Shown here: positions 8,028-19,294 of the stretch, in pieces | Layout: each line of letters begins with the position of its first letter | Numbering within the stretch: the stretch's first letter is position 1 | Source: Sporosarcina sp. BI001-red | Lineage (GTDB): Bacteria; Bacillota; Bacilli; Bacillales_A; Planococcaceae | DNA length: 64,000 bases | NCBI RefSeq assembly: GCF_003384035.1 | Contig: NZ_QQAK01000009.1 | Span: 62,001-126,000 of the forward strand | Direction: 5' to 3' | Program-made: the position numbers and the translations under genes | Notes under the pieces: model-generated | What the model saw: the letters and a program-made list of their open reading frames with translations, nothing else | Told to the model about the DNA's origin: nothing | Database searches by the model: none

Positions 8028-9695
8028 TTATACTTCTAAGATTACTGGTAGAATCATAGGTCTACGTTTTGTTTTGTCATATAGATAAGAGCTGAGAGAA
8101 TCAATAATTTCACTTTTTAGGACTCCGATATCAGCTGGTCCAGTTGACAATTTTCGGTGCATTTGACGCGTCAGCATATATTGGGCTTCATTGATCATTG
8201 CACCGGATTCCCGCATATAGACGAATCCACGTGAAATTAAATCCGGACCTGAAACAACGCGGTTCCGTTTCTTATCAATCGTAGCAACGACAATAACAAG
8301 ACCGTCTTCGGAAAGATTTTTACGATCACGAAGCACGACATTACCGATATCGCCAATCCCACTACCGTCAATATAGATGTCGCCTGAAGGAACGCGTCCA
8401 GCAGGGCGTGCAGTATCCTCAGTCAGTGCAAGGACATCCCCGTTTGACATAATAAAGACATTATCGGGTTCCACGTCACATGCAATGGCGAGTTCTTCAT
8501 GCATTTTTAACATTCGATATTCACCGTGGATCGGCATGAAGAATTTTGGCTGAATAAGACGCAACATCAGCTTTTGCTCTTCTTGTGAACCGTGACCAGA
8601 TGTATGGATATTGTTCAGAGCGCCGTGAATGACTTCAGCACCAGCACGGAACAAGGCATTGATAGTTTTGTTTACACTTAACGTATTGCCTGGGATAGGT
8701 GAAGACGAGAAGATTACTGTATCACCGGGTTGAATCTGAACTTGGCGGTGTGTGCCGTTAGCGATTCTAGATAATGCAGCCATCGGTTCACCTTGACTGC
8801 CTGTACATAAAATCATCACTTCGTTTGCAGGCAAGCGATTAATGCTTTGAGTATCTACGAAGAGATCTTTTGGCGCATCAATGTAGCCAAGTTCACGGCC
8901 GATTGTAATCGCATTATCCATGCTACGTCCAAAGATAGCAACTTTCCGTCCATGAATTTGTGCCGCTTCGATCACTTGTTGCAAACGGTGGATATTTGAC
9001 GCAAACGTTGCGAAAATAACTCGTCCATCCACTTTTCTGAAGATTTCGTTCAGACTATCTCCAACTTTACGTTCTGACATCGTAAAGTTTGGAACTTCAG
9101 CGTTGGTACTATCAGAGAGGAGGCAAAGAACACCTTCGCTTCCGATTTTAGCCATTTTCGCGAGATTAGCAGGTTCTCCAACAGGGGTGAAGTCGAATTT
9201 AAAGTCACCTGTGTGCACGATGTTGCCTGAAGGAGTTTTTACAACGACACCATACGCATCAGGGATACTATGCGTCGTGCGGAAGAATGATACAGCTGTT
9301 TTTCGGAATTTGAAAACATCATCCTCACCAAACTCGATAAGCTTCGTTGAACGAACGAGACCATGTTCTTCAAGTTTGTTGCGTAACAATCCAAGCGCTA
9401 ATTTACCACCGTAAACAGGCATATTCACCTGTTTCAATAAGTAGGGAATCCCACCGATGTGGTCTTCGTGACCATGCGTGATGAATAGTCCCTTGATTTT
9501 ATCGGCATTACGCTTCAAATATGTGTAATCAGGAATGACGTAGTCGATTCCAAGTAAATCATCTTCTGGAAATTTGATACCTGCGTCAATTATGATGATT
9601 TCATCTTGAAATTGAACAGCATACGTATTCTTACCGATTTCACCTAGTCCGCCTAAGGCGAAAACGGCAGTTTCATTATTCTTAATAGATTTCAT
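8028..9695 (-). CDS. rnjA: Ribonuclease J1
   Basis: Metallo-beta-lactamase/beta-CASP ribonuclease with 5'-to-3' exonuclease and endonuclease activity, central to mRNA decay and 16S rRNA maturation. The 555-residue length is normal. The metal-binding motif HGHEDH is at residues 74-79, further active-site residues are in HTGDFKFD and the beta-CASP HGEYRM region follows. The gene lies 3 nt after rpoY, so the two are co-transcribed and translationally coupled, as in B. subtilis. Confidence 0.97.
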   Translation of the reverse strand: MKSIKNNETAVFALGGLGEIGKNTYAVQFQDEIIIIDAGIKFPEDDLLGIDYVIPDYTYLKRNADKIKGLFITHGHEDHIGGIPYLLKQVNMPVYGGKLALGLLRNKLEEHGLVRSTKLIEFGEDDVFKFRKTAVSFFRTTHSIPDAYGVVVKTPSGNIVHTGDFKFDFTPVGEPANLAKMAKIGSEGVLCLLSDSTNAEVPNFTMSERKVGDSLNEIFRKVDGRVIFATFASNIHRLQQVIEAAQIHGRKVAIFGRSMDNAITIGRELGYIDAPKDLFVDTQSINRLPANEVMILCTGSQGEPMAALSRIANGTHRQVQIQPGDTVIFSSSPIPGNTLSVNKTINALFRAGAEVIHGALNNIHTSGHGSQEEQKLMLRLIQPKFFMPIHGEYRMLKMHEELAIACDVEPDNVFIMSNGDVLALTEDTARPAGRVPSGDIYIDGSGIGDIGNVVLRDRKNLSEDGLVIVVATIDKKRNRVVSGPDLISRGFVYMRESGAMINEAQYMLTRQMHRKLSTGPADIGVLKSEIIDSLSSYLYDKTKRRPMILPVILEV

Positions 9696-9698
9696 GCA

Positions 9699-9908
9699 TT
9701 ACACCTGCTCAAGCTCGAAGTGTTCAGAAGCCTGCTCGTATTCGAGATGCTCCCCTTCAAGTTGTTGGATGAGTTCGATGTTGTAATGGCGATTTTGTAA
9801 CTTTTTACGCACTTCACGTTGAGTTTCTGCTTCTACATACATCGTTTGTGTATTTTCGCGGACAGGTACTTGTACCTTGGTTTCTTGGTAATAAACTTTA
9901 AAGATCAT
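9699..9908 (-). CDS. rpoY: RNA polymerase epsilon subunit
   Basis: Small RNA polymerase-associated subunit of Firmicutes (formerly YkzG), 69 residues, beginning MIFKVYYQETKVQVPVREN as in the family. It binds the core enzyme and has been linked to protection against phage proteins. A GGAGAGC ribosome binding site precedes the start and rnjA follows after 3 nt. The pairing with rnjA is conserved across the Bacillales. Confidence 0.95.
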   Translation of the reverse strand: MIFKVYYQETKVQVPVRENTQTMYVEAETQREVRKKLQNRHYNIELIQQLEGEHLEYEQASEHFELEQV

Positions 9909-9980
9909 ATTGTGCTCTCCTTTTTAAAAACGTTCGATTTTTGGACTGATACTTTTAATAGTACCACGTCATTCAGGGAA

Positions 9981-10013
9981 AATAAAGAAAAGCCCACCTT
10001 ATAAAGGGTGGGC
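9981..10013 (-). terminator. Terminator of the 23-aa peptide gene
   Basis: On the minus strand GCCCACC pairs with GGTGGGC over a short loop and is followed by TTTTCTTTATTTTC. It lies 9 nt after the small gene's stop codon and would release an RNA of about 130 nt. Confidence 0.85.
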
Positions 10014-10022
10014 GTATAAACG

Positions 10023-10094
10023 TTATGCAATTGACTTTTTCCCGAGGATGCCATTCAGCCGTTTCAACAATTTACGTTTCAGGCGCCTATACAT
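10023..10094 (-). CDS. 23-residue highly basic peptide, unknown function
   Basis: A short gene that I do not recognise. It encodes 23 residues beginning MYRRLKRKLLKRLNG and ending KKSIA, with nine Lys/Arg and no acidic residue; the first two thirds would form an amphipathic cationic helix. AAGGAGTGAT, nearly the anti-SD complement, ends 6 nt before the ATG. A consensus sigma-A promoter (10119-10147) starts right after the def stop and a strong terminator follows, so this is a complete transcription unit of about 130 nt. The RNA might also act as a regulatory RNA. Possible roles are membrane or nucleic-acid binding, both speculative. Confidence 0.75.
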   Translation of the reverse strand: MYRRLKRKLLKRLNGILGKKSIA

Positions 10095-10118
10095 GGCGAT
10101 ATCACTCCTTGTTAAAGA

Positions 10119-10147
10119 AGTATAACGTATTCTGAACTTTCTGTCAA
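10119..10147 (-). promoter_or_regulatory. Consensus sigma-A promoter of the 23-aa peptide gene
   Basis: On the minus strand a perfect TTGACA (10142-10147), a 17-nt spacer and TATACT (10119-10124). The predicted start is near 10112, giving a leader of about 17 nt that holds only the ribosome binding site. Confidence 0.85.
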
Positions 10148-10154
10148 GTTAAAA

Positions 10155-10712
10155 TTACTCTCTTTCAAAAGGAGAAGCATCTGGAATTTCTTTATATGGA
10201 TCTTTCGGATCGATGTGATCGTAAAACATAATTCCATTTAAGTGATCAAGTTCATGCTGAAATGCAATGGCAGGTAAACCTTTTAATCGTTTTTTGAATT
10301 CGTTTCCTTCTGCATCGAATGCTTTTATCGTAATTCGTGCATATCTTGGTACGAACCCTTCTACTTCGCGATCGACAGATAGGCAGCCCTCGCCAGTTGC
10401 TAAATACAATTTCTCAACTGAATGACTAACAATTCTTGGGTTGATCGCAATGAGACTAAGATCTTTATCCTCCTCTTGTTCAATGTGCAAAGCGAACATT
10501 CGCTTAGGTTCATTCACCTGAGGCGCAGCTAAGCCAATCCCAGCACGCAAGTCGTATTTTTCAGCAATGGCATCATCTTGGCTGTTTATGACATATTCTA
10601 GTAAGTCAGATGCGAGCTGTTTGTCTTCAGTAGTTAGAGGGAACGTAACCTCTTCAGAGCGTTTTCGAAGAGTTGGATGGCCTTCGCGTATAATATCATT
10701 CATTAAAATCAT
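10155..10712 (-). CDS. def: Peptide deformylase
   Basis: Removes the formyl group from the N-terminal methionine of nascent proteins using an active-site metal. All three family motifs are present: GIGLAAPQ (residues 58-65), EGCLS with metal ligand Cys110, and QHELDH with ligands His153 and His157 and catalytic Glu154. At 185 residues it matches the B. subtilis DefB (YkrB) class, and its place between rpoY and ykyA is the same. AAGGAGATACC sits before the ATG at 10712. Confidence 0.96.
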   Translation of the reverse strand: MILMNDIIREGHPTLRKRSEEVTFPLTTEDKQLASDLLEYVINSQDDAIAEKYDLRAGIGLAAPQVNEPKRMFALHIEQEEDKDLSLIAINPRIVSHSVEKLYLATGEGCLSVDREVEGFVPRYARITIKAFDAEGNEFKKRLKGLPAIAFQHELDHLNGIMFYDHIDPKDPYKEIPDASPFERE

Positions 10713-10817
10713 GATTGGTATCTCCTTTTCGTTTTAGTGCCTATTCTTAGTATAATGGAAGTATGAAACGGGTGAAAGGATTTAATGCTAACCTAGAAAA
10801 TTGATAGGAGGGATACA

Positions 10818-11456
10818 GTGCGGAAGTTAGTTTTGATAATCCCGATGTGTTTACTTCTTTTGGTCGGTGGATGCACAGAAGAAAAAGATGAGATGCAAAG
10901 GGAGTTAGGCAGTGTGCTAACTGATATCCATGAGTACGAGAACAAAGTTGGGGAATATGAAAACCAACTGGCGAGTCTAGAGAAAAAAGAACAGATCTTG
11001 TTTGATAAAACAGTGGATTTCAGTATTGAAGAACGCGAACTCATTGAAAGCGGAGTTTCCCGGCTTGAAAATTACCTTGAAGAGAGACGACAATTAATAG
11101 ATGAAGAACAAGAAGTTATCGCTGGAGGAGAGGAAACGGCCAAACGACTTACTTCGCTTCCAGATGTAACTAGTGAGGAAGGAACACAGTCAGTATTAAC
11201 GTTAAAAACTGCCTTGACCAAGAGATATGAACTTCACAATGAAGTCATTGGTTTATACAAAGATTTAATGGACAGCCAAGGTGTTGTATATGAACTTCTG
11301 ATTGAGGAAAATGTTAAACGGGTAGAATTAGAAGAGGCGACGGCTACGGTCAACGAACAACGAGCTAAACTGGAAGATGCAATCCAAGTGTTTAACCAAT
11401 CTACATTGGAAGTGAATAGTGCTTTGAAAGAAACTCAACAAGTAGAATCAGAGTGA
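10818..11456 (+). CDS. ykyA: YkyA-type lipoprotein, coiled-coil, putative cell-wall binding
   Basis: A 212-residue exported protein with a GTG start at 10818 (GGAGGGA upstream). The signal peptide ends in a lipobox LVGGC with Cys19, so the mature protein is lipid-anchored to the outer face of the membrane. The rest is charged and predicted to be long coiled coil (Glu/Lys/Leu-rich heptads from about 25 to 205). YkyA family members lie between def and pdhA in bacilli; their role is unknown. Confidence 0.88.
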   Translation: MRKLVLIIPMCLLLLVGGCTEEKDEMQRELGSVLTDIHEYENKVGEYENQLASLEKKEQILFDKTVDFSIEERELIESGVSRLENYLEERRQLIDEEQEVIAGGEETAKRLTSLPDVTSEEGTQSVLTLKTALTKRYELHNEVIGLYKDLMDSQGVVYELLIEENVKRVELEEATATVNEQRAKLEDAIQVFNQSTLEVNSALKETQQVESE

Positions 11457-12785
<1,329 letters not shown>

Positions 12786-12788
12786 CCG

Positions 12789-13766
12789 ATGGCACAATTG
12801 ACTATGATCCAGGCAATTACCGATGCAATGCGCACGGAATTGAAAAATGATGAAAACGTGCTCGTGTTCGGTGAGGACGTTGGTAAAAACGGCGGCGTTT
12901 TCCGAGCAACTGAAGGTCTTCAAAAGGAATTCGGAGAAGAACGGGTATTTGATACTCCACTAGCTGAGTCAGGTATTGGTGGTCTTGCAATCGGTCTTGC
13001 ATTGACAGGCTATCGTCCTGTTATGGAACTGCAGTTCTTCGGTTTCCTATTCGAAGTTATGGACTCGGTAAGCGGTCAAGCTGCACGTATGTCTTTCCGC
13101 AGTGCAGGTAAATTAAATGCTCCAATTACAATCCGTTCTCCATTTGGCGGGGGAGTGGCTACACCAGAAATGCACGCAGACAGTCTGGAAGGACTTGTTG
13201 CTGCGCAGCCTGGATTAAAAGTAGTTATCCCATCAACGCCATATGACGCAAAAGGTCTTCTGATCTCTGCAATCAAAGATGAGAACCCTGTCATCTTCTT
13301 AGAGCATATGAAACTGTATCGTTCGTTCCGTCAAGAAGTACCTGAAGAAGAATACACAATTCCTTTAGGTAAAGCAGATGTGAAGCGTGAAGGAACTGAT
13401 TTGTCCATCATCACATACGGTGCAATGGTACAAGAAAGCTTAAAAGCAGCGGAAACACTTGAAAAAGATGGTCACTCTGTTGAAGTTATCGATTTACGTA
13501 CAATTCAACCATTAGACGTTGAGACAATAATTGCATCTGTTGAGAAGACAAACCGCGCCATCGTTGTACAAGAAGCTCAGCGTCAAGCAGGAATTGCTGC
13601 AAATGTCGTTTCTGAAATTATGGAGCGCGCAGTCTTAAGCCTTGAGGCACCAGTACTACGTGTAACTGCTCCGGATACAATTTATCCGTTTGCACAAGGT
13701 GAAAACACGTGGCTTCCAAAAGCGGATGACATTGTTGCAACTGCGAAAAAAGTACTTGAATTTTAA
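12789..13766 (+). CDS. pdhB: Pyruvate dehydrogenase E1 component, beta subunit
   Basis: The 325-residue partner of PdhA; it supplies the pyrimidine-binding transketolase domain ([17 protein letters not shown] near residue 29, with the conserved Glu that activates ThDP close by) and a C-terminal transketolase domain that contacts E2. It starts 3 nt after the pdhA stop, so the subunits are made in equal amounts. It is nearly collinear with B. subtilis PdhB. Confidence 0.96.
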   Translation: MAQLTMIQAITDAMRTELKNDENVLVFGEDVGKNGGVFRATEGLQKEFGEERVFDTPLAESGIGGLAIGLALTGYRPVMELQFFGFLFEVMDSVSGQAARMSFRSAGKLNAPITIRSPFGGGVATPEMHADSLEGLVAAQPGLKVVIPSTPYDAKGLLISAIKDENPVIFLEHMKLYRSFRQEVPEEEYTIPLGKADVKREGTDLSIITYGAMVQESLKAAETLEKDGHSVEVIDLRTIQPLDVETIIASVEKTNRAIVVQEAQRQAGIAANVVSEIMERAVLSLEAPVLRVTAPDTIYPFAQGENTWLPKADDIVATAKKVLEF

Positions 13767-13802
13767 AAGCCAGTCAAATGGACTGAGGAGAGGGTGGATC
13801 AC

Positions 13803-15191
13803 GTGGCATATCACTTCCGTTTACCAGATATCGGAGAAGGAATTCATGAAGGTGAAATCGTAAAGTGGTTCGTATCTAAAGGCGATACTATTAACGAAGA
13901 TGATACACTTCTTGAAGTACAAAACGACAAATCTGTCGTGGAAATCCCTTCACCTGTGTCAGGAACAATAGAAGAAATACTTGTAAGTGAAGGAACTGTA
14001 GCAATCGTGGGAGATAAATTGATTCGAATTGATTCTCCAGACCACGAAGATGAGGTAGAAGAGGAAACTCCTGTCGAAGAAAAACAGGAAGCAAAATCTG
14101 AAACTCAAGTTCAAGCAACTGCCGAAAAAGGACAGTCTATAGATAAAAAAGAAGCACCAAAAGATGCGGCAGGTACTGCAACAGAAGCAACTCCTGAACC
14201 TAAAGGAGAAGCGACGAGTAAGGACGTGGATCCGAACCGCCGAATCATCGCGATGCCTTCAGTGCGTAAGTTTGCTCGCGAAGAAGGCGTGGACATTCGC
14301 CAGGTTGCAGGTTCAGGTAAAAATGGTCGTGTCATGAAAGAAGACATTGAGTCATTTAAATCTGGCGGTAGCAAAACGACTCAAAACGAAGCTCAAGAAG
14401 AGAACGTTTCAGCTGGAGCTCAAGAAGGACAGCAAGCAGAGACAGCACAAACAGAGCAGCCTCAACCTATTGAAGTTCCTGAAGGCGACTTCCCTGAAAC
14501 ACGCGAAAAACTTTCTAACATACGTAAAGTGATTGCGAAGGCGATGGTGAACTCTAAGCGTACTGCTCCGCACGTCACACTTCTTGACGAGGTGGATGTG
14601 ACGGAATTGGTTGCACACCGTAAGAAGTTCAAGGAAATCGCTGCAGAACAAGATATTAAGTTGACGTACTTGCCTTATGTAGTGAAGGCACTCGTTTCAA
14701 CATTACGCAACTTCCCTGAATTGAATACATCACTTGACGATGCTACTGAAGAATTGATCCAGAAGCATTATTACAATATCGGGATTGCAGCGGATACGGA
14801 TCGCGGACTTCTTGTACCAGTGATTAAACATGCAGATCGCAAATCGATGTTTGCAATTTCAAAAGAAATTTCTGATCTCGGTGGAAAAGCTCGAGATGGT
14901 AAACTAGCTGCTTCAGAAATGAAGGGCGCGTCTTGCTCGATTACTAACATCGGTTCTGCAGGCGGTCAGTGGTTTACACCAATTATTAATCATCCGGAAG
15001 TAGCGATTCTTGGTATTGGTCGCATTTCAGAAAAACCAGTAGTAAAAAATGGTGAAATCGTTGCGGCACCTATGTTAGCATTGTCATTAGTGTTTGATCA
15101 TCGAGTAATCGATGGAGCGACGGGGCAACAAGCGTTGAATCACCTTAAACACTTGCTAGGAAATCCAGAACTTTTATTAATGGAGGCGTAA
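13803..15191 (+). CDS. pdhC: Dihydrolipoamide acetyltransferase, E2 of pyruvate dehydrogenase
   Basis: Core of the pyruvate dehydrogenase complex, transferring acetyl groups to CoA. I start it at the GTG at 13803, giving 462 residues opening (M)[12 protein letters not shown] as in the family; a GTG 9 nt earlier is also possible. Domains: one lipoyl domain (1-80, lipoyl Lys43 in NDKSVVE), a Glu/Ala/Gln-rich linker, the E1/E3-binding domain (about 140-180), a second linker, then the catalytic domain from about 225 with FDHRVIDG (His433). Confidence 0.95.
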   Translation: MAYHFRLPDIGEGIHEGEIVKWFVSKGDTINEDDTLLEVQNDKSVVEIPSPVSGTIEEILVSEGTVAIVGDKLIRIDSPDHEDEVEEETPVEEKQEAKSETQVQATAEKGQSIDKKEAPKDAAGTATEATPEPKGEATSKDVDPNRRIIAMPSVRKFAREEGVDIRQVAGSGKNGRVMKEDIESFKSGGSKTTQNEAQEENVSAGAQEGQQAETAQTEQPQPIEVPEGDFPETREKLSNIRKVIAKAMVNSKRTAPHVTLLDEVDVTELVAHRKKFKEIAAEQDIKLTYLPYVVKALVSTLRNFPELNTSLDDATEELIQKHYYNIGIAADTDRGLLVPVIKHADRKSMFAISKEISDLGGKARDGKLAASEMKGASCSITNIGSAGGQWFTPIINHPEVAILGIGRISEKPVVKNGEIVAAPMLALSLVFDHRVIDGATGQQALNHLKHLLGNPELLLMEA

Positions 15192-15195
15192 ACAT

Positions 15196-16608
15196 ATGGT
15201 AGTAGGAGACTTTCCAATTGAAACAGATACGCTCGTAGTCGGTTCAGGTCCTGGAGGATATGTAGCAGCAATCCGTGCTGCACAACTCGGACAAAAAGTG
15301 ACGATTGTAGAGAAGAATACGATCGGTGGTGTTTGTCTGAACGTTGGTTGTATCCCTTCGAAAGCGCTCATTTCTGTCGGACATCGTTTTGTAGGTGCCC
15401 AAGACGCTGGGGATATGGGAATTACTGCATCAGACGTAAAACTCGATTTCTCTAAAGCAATGGCATTCAAAGAAAGCGTTGTGAAGAAGCTTACTGGCGG
15501 TGTTGAAGGACTCCTTAAAGGGAACAAAGTCGATATCGTCAAAGGTGAAGCGTACTTTGTCGATGCCAACACAGCACGTGTGATGGACGACAAATCTGCA
15601 CAAACGTATAAATTTAAAAATGTAATTTTAGCAACTGGAGCACGTCCTGTTGAGATTCCGAACTTCAAATTCTCTAAACGAGTGATCAATTCTACAGGTG
15701 CTCTTGAGTTAAAAGAGCTTCCTAAGAAATTGGTGGTAATCGGTGGAGGATATATCGGTACTGAGCTTGGTTCTGCTTATGCAAACTTAGGTTCTGAAGT
15801 TACGATTATCGAAGGTGGAGACGATATCCTCTCAGGCTTCGAAAAGCAAATGACACAACTTGTTAAAAAAGGATTGAAGAAAAAAGGCGTTGAGGTTGTT
15901 GTGAAAGCAACAGCTAAAGGTGCCGAAGCAACAGATTCTGGCGTGAAAGTAACGTATGAAGTGAAAGGCGAAGAAAAAACCGTTGAAGCTGATTACGTGC
16001 TTGTAACTGTAGGACGCCGTCCAAATACAGATGAGATGGGACTTGAAGAACTCGGCTTGAAGTTTGAAGAGCGTGGACTTCTAAGTGTAGATAAGCAATG
16101 TCGTACAAGCATCTCAAATATTTACGCAATCGGGGATATCGTTCCTGGTTTACAGCTTGCACATAAAGCATCTTACGAAGGTAAGATTGCTGCTGAAGCG
16201 ATTGCTGGTGAAAAATCAGAAGTCGATTACTTGGCGATTCCTGCAGTATGCTTCACAGATCCAGAACTTGCAACTGTCGGTCTAAACGAGAGTCTTGCAA
16301 AAGAGGAAGGCTATGAAGTAGCAGTAGGCAAATTCCCATTCGGTGCGAATGGCCGTGCGCTTGCATTAAATGCTCCTGATGGCTTCGTGAAGCTTATTGC
16401 GCGCAAAGAAGACGGATTATTACTTGGGGCTCAAATTGCTGGTGAGAACGCTTCTGATATGATCGCTGAAATGGCAGTCGCTATTGAAAGTGGCATGACA
16501 TTAGAAGATGTCTCTATGACAATTCACGCGCACCCTACATTGGGAGAAATTTCAATGGAAGCAGCAGAAGTAGCTCTTGGTAAACCGATTCATATTCTTT
16601 CTAAATAA
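15196..16608 (+). CDS. pdhD: Dihydrolipoamide dehydrogenase, E3 component
   Basis: FAD enzyme that reoxidises the lipoyl groups of E2 with NAD+. The 470-residue protein shows the FAD Rossmann motif GSGPGG (16-21), the redox-active disulfide GGVCLNVGC with Cys47 and Cys52, the NAD motif [10 protein letters not shown] near 185, and the C-terminal catalytic pair in HAHPTLGE. It is last in pdhABCD, 4 nt after pdhC, and may also serve other 2-oxoacid dehydrogenases. Confidence 0.96.
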   Translation: MVVGDFPIETDTLVVGSGPGGYVAAIRAAQLGQKVTIVEKNTIGGVCLNVGCIPSKALISVGHRFVGAQDAGDMGITASDVKLDFSKAMAFKESVVKKLTGGVEGLLKGNKVDIVKGEAYFVDANTARVMDDKSAQTYKFKNVILATGARPVEIPNFKFSKRVINSTGALELKELPKKLVVIGGGYIGTELGSAYANLGSEVTIIEGGDDILSGFEKQMTQLVKKGLKKKGVEVVVKATAKGAEATDSGVKVTYEVKGEEKTVEADYVLVTVGRRPNTDEMGLEELGLKFEERGLLSVDKQCRTSISNIYAIGDIVPGLQLAHKASYEGKIAAEAIAGEKSEVDYLAIPAVCFTDPELATVGLNESLAKEEGYEVAVGKFPFGANGRALALNAPDGFVKLIARKEDGLLLGAQIAGENASDMIAEMAVAIESGMTLEDVSMTIHAHPTLGEISMEAAEVALGKPIHILSK

Positions 16609-16620
16609 GAAATGGGAAAT

Positions 16621-16652
16621 CCTATCTGACGTTCGTCGGATAGGTTTTTCCT
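16621..16652 (+). terminator. Terminator of pdhABCD
   Basis: CCTATC..GACG pairs with CGTC..GATAGG around a TT(C) loop, followed by TTTTTCCTTTTT. Confidence 0.85.
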
Positions 16653-16689
16653 TTTTCGTATAAACTAATTAGGACGGGAGGGAAAGTAG

Positions 16690-16959
16690 ATGGAGTATAG
16701 TTACCCACTACGTGCAGATTGGTCAACAGAAGAAATTATGACCGTAACTGGTTTTTTTACTTGTATTGAAAAGGCGTTTGAGCAAGGAATCGGCCGCGAT
16801 GAACTGCTGAATGCGTATAATGCGTTCAAGAAGGTTGTCCCTTCAATGGCTGAAGAGAAAACGTTGTTTAAAGAATTTAAAGACGCCAGTAGTTATGAAT
16901 GCTATAAAGTAGTGAAGCGTGCGAAAGAAGGAGTAAGTGGAGACGTTATTAAGGGGTAA
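16690..16959 (+). CDS. yktA: UPF0223 family protein YktA
   Basis: An 89-residue protein that opens MEYSYPLRADWSTEEI, the conserved start of the UPF0223/YktA family. It is small, soluble and probably alpha-helical, with no signal or membrane segment. It lies after pdh and before the convergent yktB as in B. subtilis. Structures of the family exist, but I know of no assigned function. Confidence 0.85.
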   Translation: MEYSYPLRADWSTEEIMTVTGFFTCIEKAFEQGIGRDELLNAYNAFKKVVPSMAEEKTLFKEFKDASSYECYKVVKRAKEGVSGDVIKG

Positions 16960-17005
16960 GCAGAAGCGTGAAATATAGTAGTACTTGTTTCTTCTTTCGG
17001 CAATC

Positions 17006-17058
17006 AAAAAAAGATTCCAGTGAATCGCTCAATAGTCGAGCTACTGGAATCTTTTTTT
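17006..17058. terminator. Bidirectional terminator between yktA and yktB
   Basis: AAAAAAGATTCCAGT and ACTGGAATCTTTTTT form a long stem with a 21-nt apical region; A- and T-runs allow use in both directions. Confidence 0.9.
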
Positions 17059-17069
17059 GTTGACCTTTA

Positions 17070-17693
17070 TTATCCAATCACCCGATCATATACAGGTAAA
17101 AGTTTTTCGAACGTTTCTTCCGTGTACGATAAAAACTCTTTTTCAGACATTGCTACGGCTTGTTTACGGTCAAGATGACGGCCAACGAGGAATTCGGCTT
17201 TCTTTACGTCTCGAAGACGCTCGAGTAGATCGACTAAACCAACATTACCCGTTTCTCGAATCGCATTCACATCTGGCTTCATGTGATCTCCCGAAACAAT
17301 ATAATCTTCAGGAAGTGATGTCAAAATGGTCAAATCTTTTTGCAAACGCTCTGAGATTCCTTTTTTATCGGGATTTTCGTAAATAATAGCAAGAATGATG
17401 AATAAATGTGTACCCCAAAGACCAATCTGAAAGTGAGGAAGCGCTTTATACCCTCTTTTCGCAGGAGCGAATGCAACCCAGCTGTCTGACGGTGGATTCA
17501 CAGATCGTCTTGCGTGCTTTGCAACGTGAGGATAGAATTCACCTTTTCCATGTGCAGATAACAACGGAGCGAATAGATCACCTAACTTCGTGAACTTAGG
17601 CTGGATACGTTCTTGTAATGCGGTCATCCGTGCATCCAATCCATCTACTTCGAAAACAGAAAAATCGTTCTCTGTCCAAAATGTTTTTGTCAA
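17070..17693 (-). CDS. yktB: UPF0637/DUF1054 family protein YktB
   Basis: A 207-residue soluble protein of the YktB family. The start is a TTG at 17693 preceded by GAGAGGGG at 8 nt, giving (M)TKTFWTENDFSVFEVDGLD, which fits the family opening; the frame stays open upstream but without a ribosome binding site. The conserved centre has RSVNPPSDSWVAFAP and PHFQIGLWGTHLFI. Its place between yktA and ykzI matches B. subtilis. Function unknown. Confidence 0.86.
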   Translation of the reverse strand: MTKTFWTENDFSVFEVDGLDARMTALQERIQPKFTKLGDLFAPLLSAHGKGEFYPHVAKHARRSVNPPSDSWVAFAPAKRGYKALPHFQIGLWGTHLFIILAIIYENPDKKGISERLQKDLTILTSLPEDYIVSGDHMKPDVNAIRETGNVGLVDLLERLRDVKKAEFLVGRHLDRKQAVAMSEKEFLSYTEETFEKLLPVYDRVIG

Positions 17694-17846
17694 TTTTCTG
17701 ACCCCTCTCTTTTTTCTACGTTTATTGGGAAGAACTTTAGGGAATAATTGAAGACAAGAGGACAAAACATCTAGCTGTCCAACTGATTCCCGCATATCTT
17801 ATGGTAACAGGAAATTGCACATACTTTCAAAAAAGGGGTGTTTTCG

Positions 17847-18041
17847 ATGAAACAAATCGTTCATGTTATTCGTAAAGCAGATGTTGAAAAAGAATTCCTA
17901 AAAGTATTGAATCTAGAGTTGGATTATGAATTAGCGACTCTTCATGACGCATTGAATGAAGAAGACTCTAAGCAGATTGCAAAAAGCAAAAAGAGGTTGA
18001 CTGAAATTCATAATGAGTTGGAGAAGTTGAATGGCTTTTAA
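17847..18041 (+). CDS. ykzI: Small YkzI-like protein
   Basis: A 64-residue, charged, probably helical protein. AAAGGGGTG lies 6 nt before the ATG at 17847. It sits between yktB and the inositol monophosphatase gene, the position of B. subtilis ykzI, and the length agrees. No motif is visible, so the name rests on synteny and size. Confidence 0.7.
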   Translation: MKQIVHVIRKADVEKEFLKVLNLELDYELATLHDALNEEDSKQIAKSKKRLTEIHNELEKLNGF

Positions 18042-18067
18042 CGTAGTCACAATACGAAATTATTAGC

Positions 18068-18120
18068 AAGGCTGTTGGTCATTGTTCTCTTCAGGGAGAC
18101 CATGCACTGGAGCCTTTTTT
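18068..18120 (+). terminator. Probable terminator after ykzI
   Basis: AAGGCT pairs with AGCCTT, an inner GGTC pairs with GACC, and TTTTTT follows. The stem has internal mismatches. Confidence 0.6.
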
Positions 18121-18148
18121 GTTTGGCTCCGTATAGCTATGCTATACT
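18119..18148 (+). promoter_or_regulatory. Promoter of the inositol monophosphatase gene
   Basis: TTGTTT (18119-18124), 18-nt spacer, TATACT (18143-18148), 28 nt before the start codon. Confidence 0.5.
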
Positions 18149-18176
18149 TAGTGGAGATGAACTGGAGGGATTTGAG

Positions 18177-18971
18177 ATGAACTGGGGCGTACTTGACCGT
18201 TATGCAAAATCATTGATTAAAGAAGCGGGTCAACACATAAAACATTCTTTTTCTACCGAAATTGTAGTTAGCTCGAAGTCATCAGCTAACGATCTTGTCA
18301 CGAATATTGACCGTGAAATTGAACAATTTTTCATTAAACGCATTCATAGAGACTTTCCCAATCATCGAATTATGGGGGAGGAAGGTTTTGGGGATGACAT
18401 TCAGTCGCTGGATGGGGTCATTTGGTTTTTAGACCCAATAGACGGAACAATGAATTTTGTCCATCAAAAACGAAATTTCGCTATTTCTTTAGGGATTTAT
18501 ATTGATGGAATCGGGATGCTTGGTTATGTTTACGATGTCATGGCGGATGATTTATACTCGGCTATGAAGGATGAAGGTGCCTATCTAAATGATATTCGAC
18601 TTCCGAAATTAATGGACACGACAATCGAAGAAGCAATTGTCGGTGTGAATGCAAGCTGGGTCGCGCCGAATCGATATGTAGATCATGATCCCATAATAGA
18701 CCTGGTCAACAAATGCAGAGGGACACGCTCCTATGGATCTGCAGCGCTCGAACTGATACATGTAGCAACAGGAAGAGTGGATGTGTACATGTCGATGAGA
18801 TTGTCACCGTGGGATGTGGCGGGTGGGATGATCATTGCAAACGAAGTAGGGGCGATTTCCTCTACAATGAGCGGACAGCAACCAGGAATGCTTCAGTCAG
18901 AGACTTTCATGGTCGCAAATGCGAGTGTCCACACGCAACTTCTTGAAGAATTCATTGTATTAAAAAAGTGA
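18177..18971 (+). CDS. yktC: Inositol monophosphatase family protein (SuhB/YktC-like)
   Basis: Mg2+-dependent, Li+-sensitive phosphatase family. The start at 18177 follows CTGGAGGGA; the longer frame upstream overlaps a terminator and promoter. The 264-residue product has the metal-binding motifs GEEGF (around residue 66), WFLDPIDGTMNFVH (about 82-95) and SPWDVAGGMIIANE near the C-terminus, all intact. The substrate could be inositol phosphates, sugar phosphates or nucleotide phosphates. In B. subtilis yktC lies in the same place. Confidence 0.92.
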   Translation: MNWGVLDRYAKSLIKEAGQHIKHSFSTEIVVSSKSSANDLVTNIDREIEQFFIKRIHRDFPNHRIMGEEGFGDDIQSLDGVIWFLDPIDGTMNFVHQKRNFAISLGIYIDGIGMLGYVYDVMADDLYSAMKDEGAYLNDIRLPKLMDTTIEEAIVGVNASWVAPNRYVDHDPIIDLVNKCRGTRSYGSAALELIHVATGRVDVYMSMRLSPWDVAGGMIIANEVGAISSTMSGQQPGMLQSETFMVANASVHTQLLEEFIVLKK

Positions 18972-19008
18972 AGTATCATTAGATTACCTAACGATCTTCA
19001 CTCATCTA

Positions 19009-19194
19009 TTAAAGAAGTCCTTGTTCGCGCAACTTCTTTTTTGTTTTAAATCCATTCCCCATGATCAAAACCAGAGAAACGATAGCTGCAATCGCCAACA
19101 AAAAACTTTTTACGCCAACCGCAATTCCGATCATAAACATTGATAGAACGGCTCCTAGAGCGTATAAAACGAACACCCATTTGACATTTTTCAA
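19009..19194 (-). CDS. ylaF: Small membrane protein YlaF (DUF5325)
   Basis: A 61-residue protein with two hydrophobic segments (about 7-25 and 29-46) and a basic C-terminus. The start is a TTG at 19194, 9 nt after AGGAGG. It is divergent from typA, as ylaF is in B. subtilis. Function unknown. Confidence 0.85.
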   Translation of the reverse strand: MKNVKWVFVLYALGAVLSMFMIGIAVGVKSFLLAIAAIVSLVLIMGNGFKTKKKLREQGLL

Positions 19195-19294
19195 AAAAAT
19201 ACGCCTCCTGATAAAGTAAATCGTTTTTTCTCGAAGTATCTTGTGCTATAATAACACAGTTAATCAACCGAATAAAGACAGATGGAGTGAAATG

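Noticed and set aside
15177-15689. A 170-codon minus-strand frame inside pdhD
   Set aside because: It is antisense to the FAD-binding region of dihydrolipoamide dehydrogenase, with no start signal.
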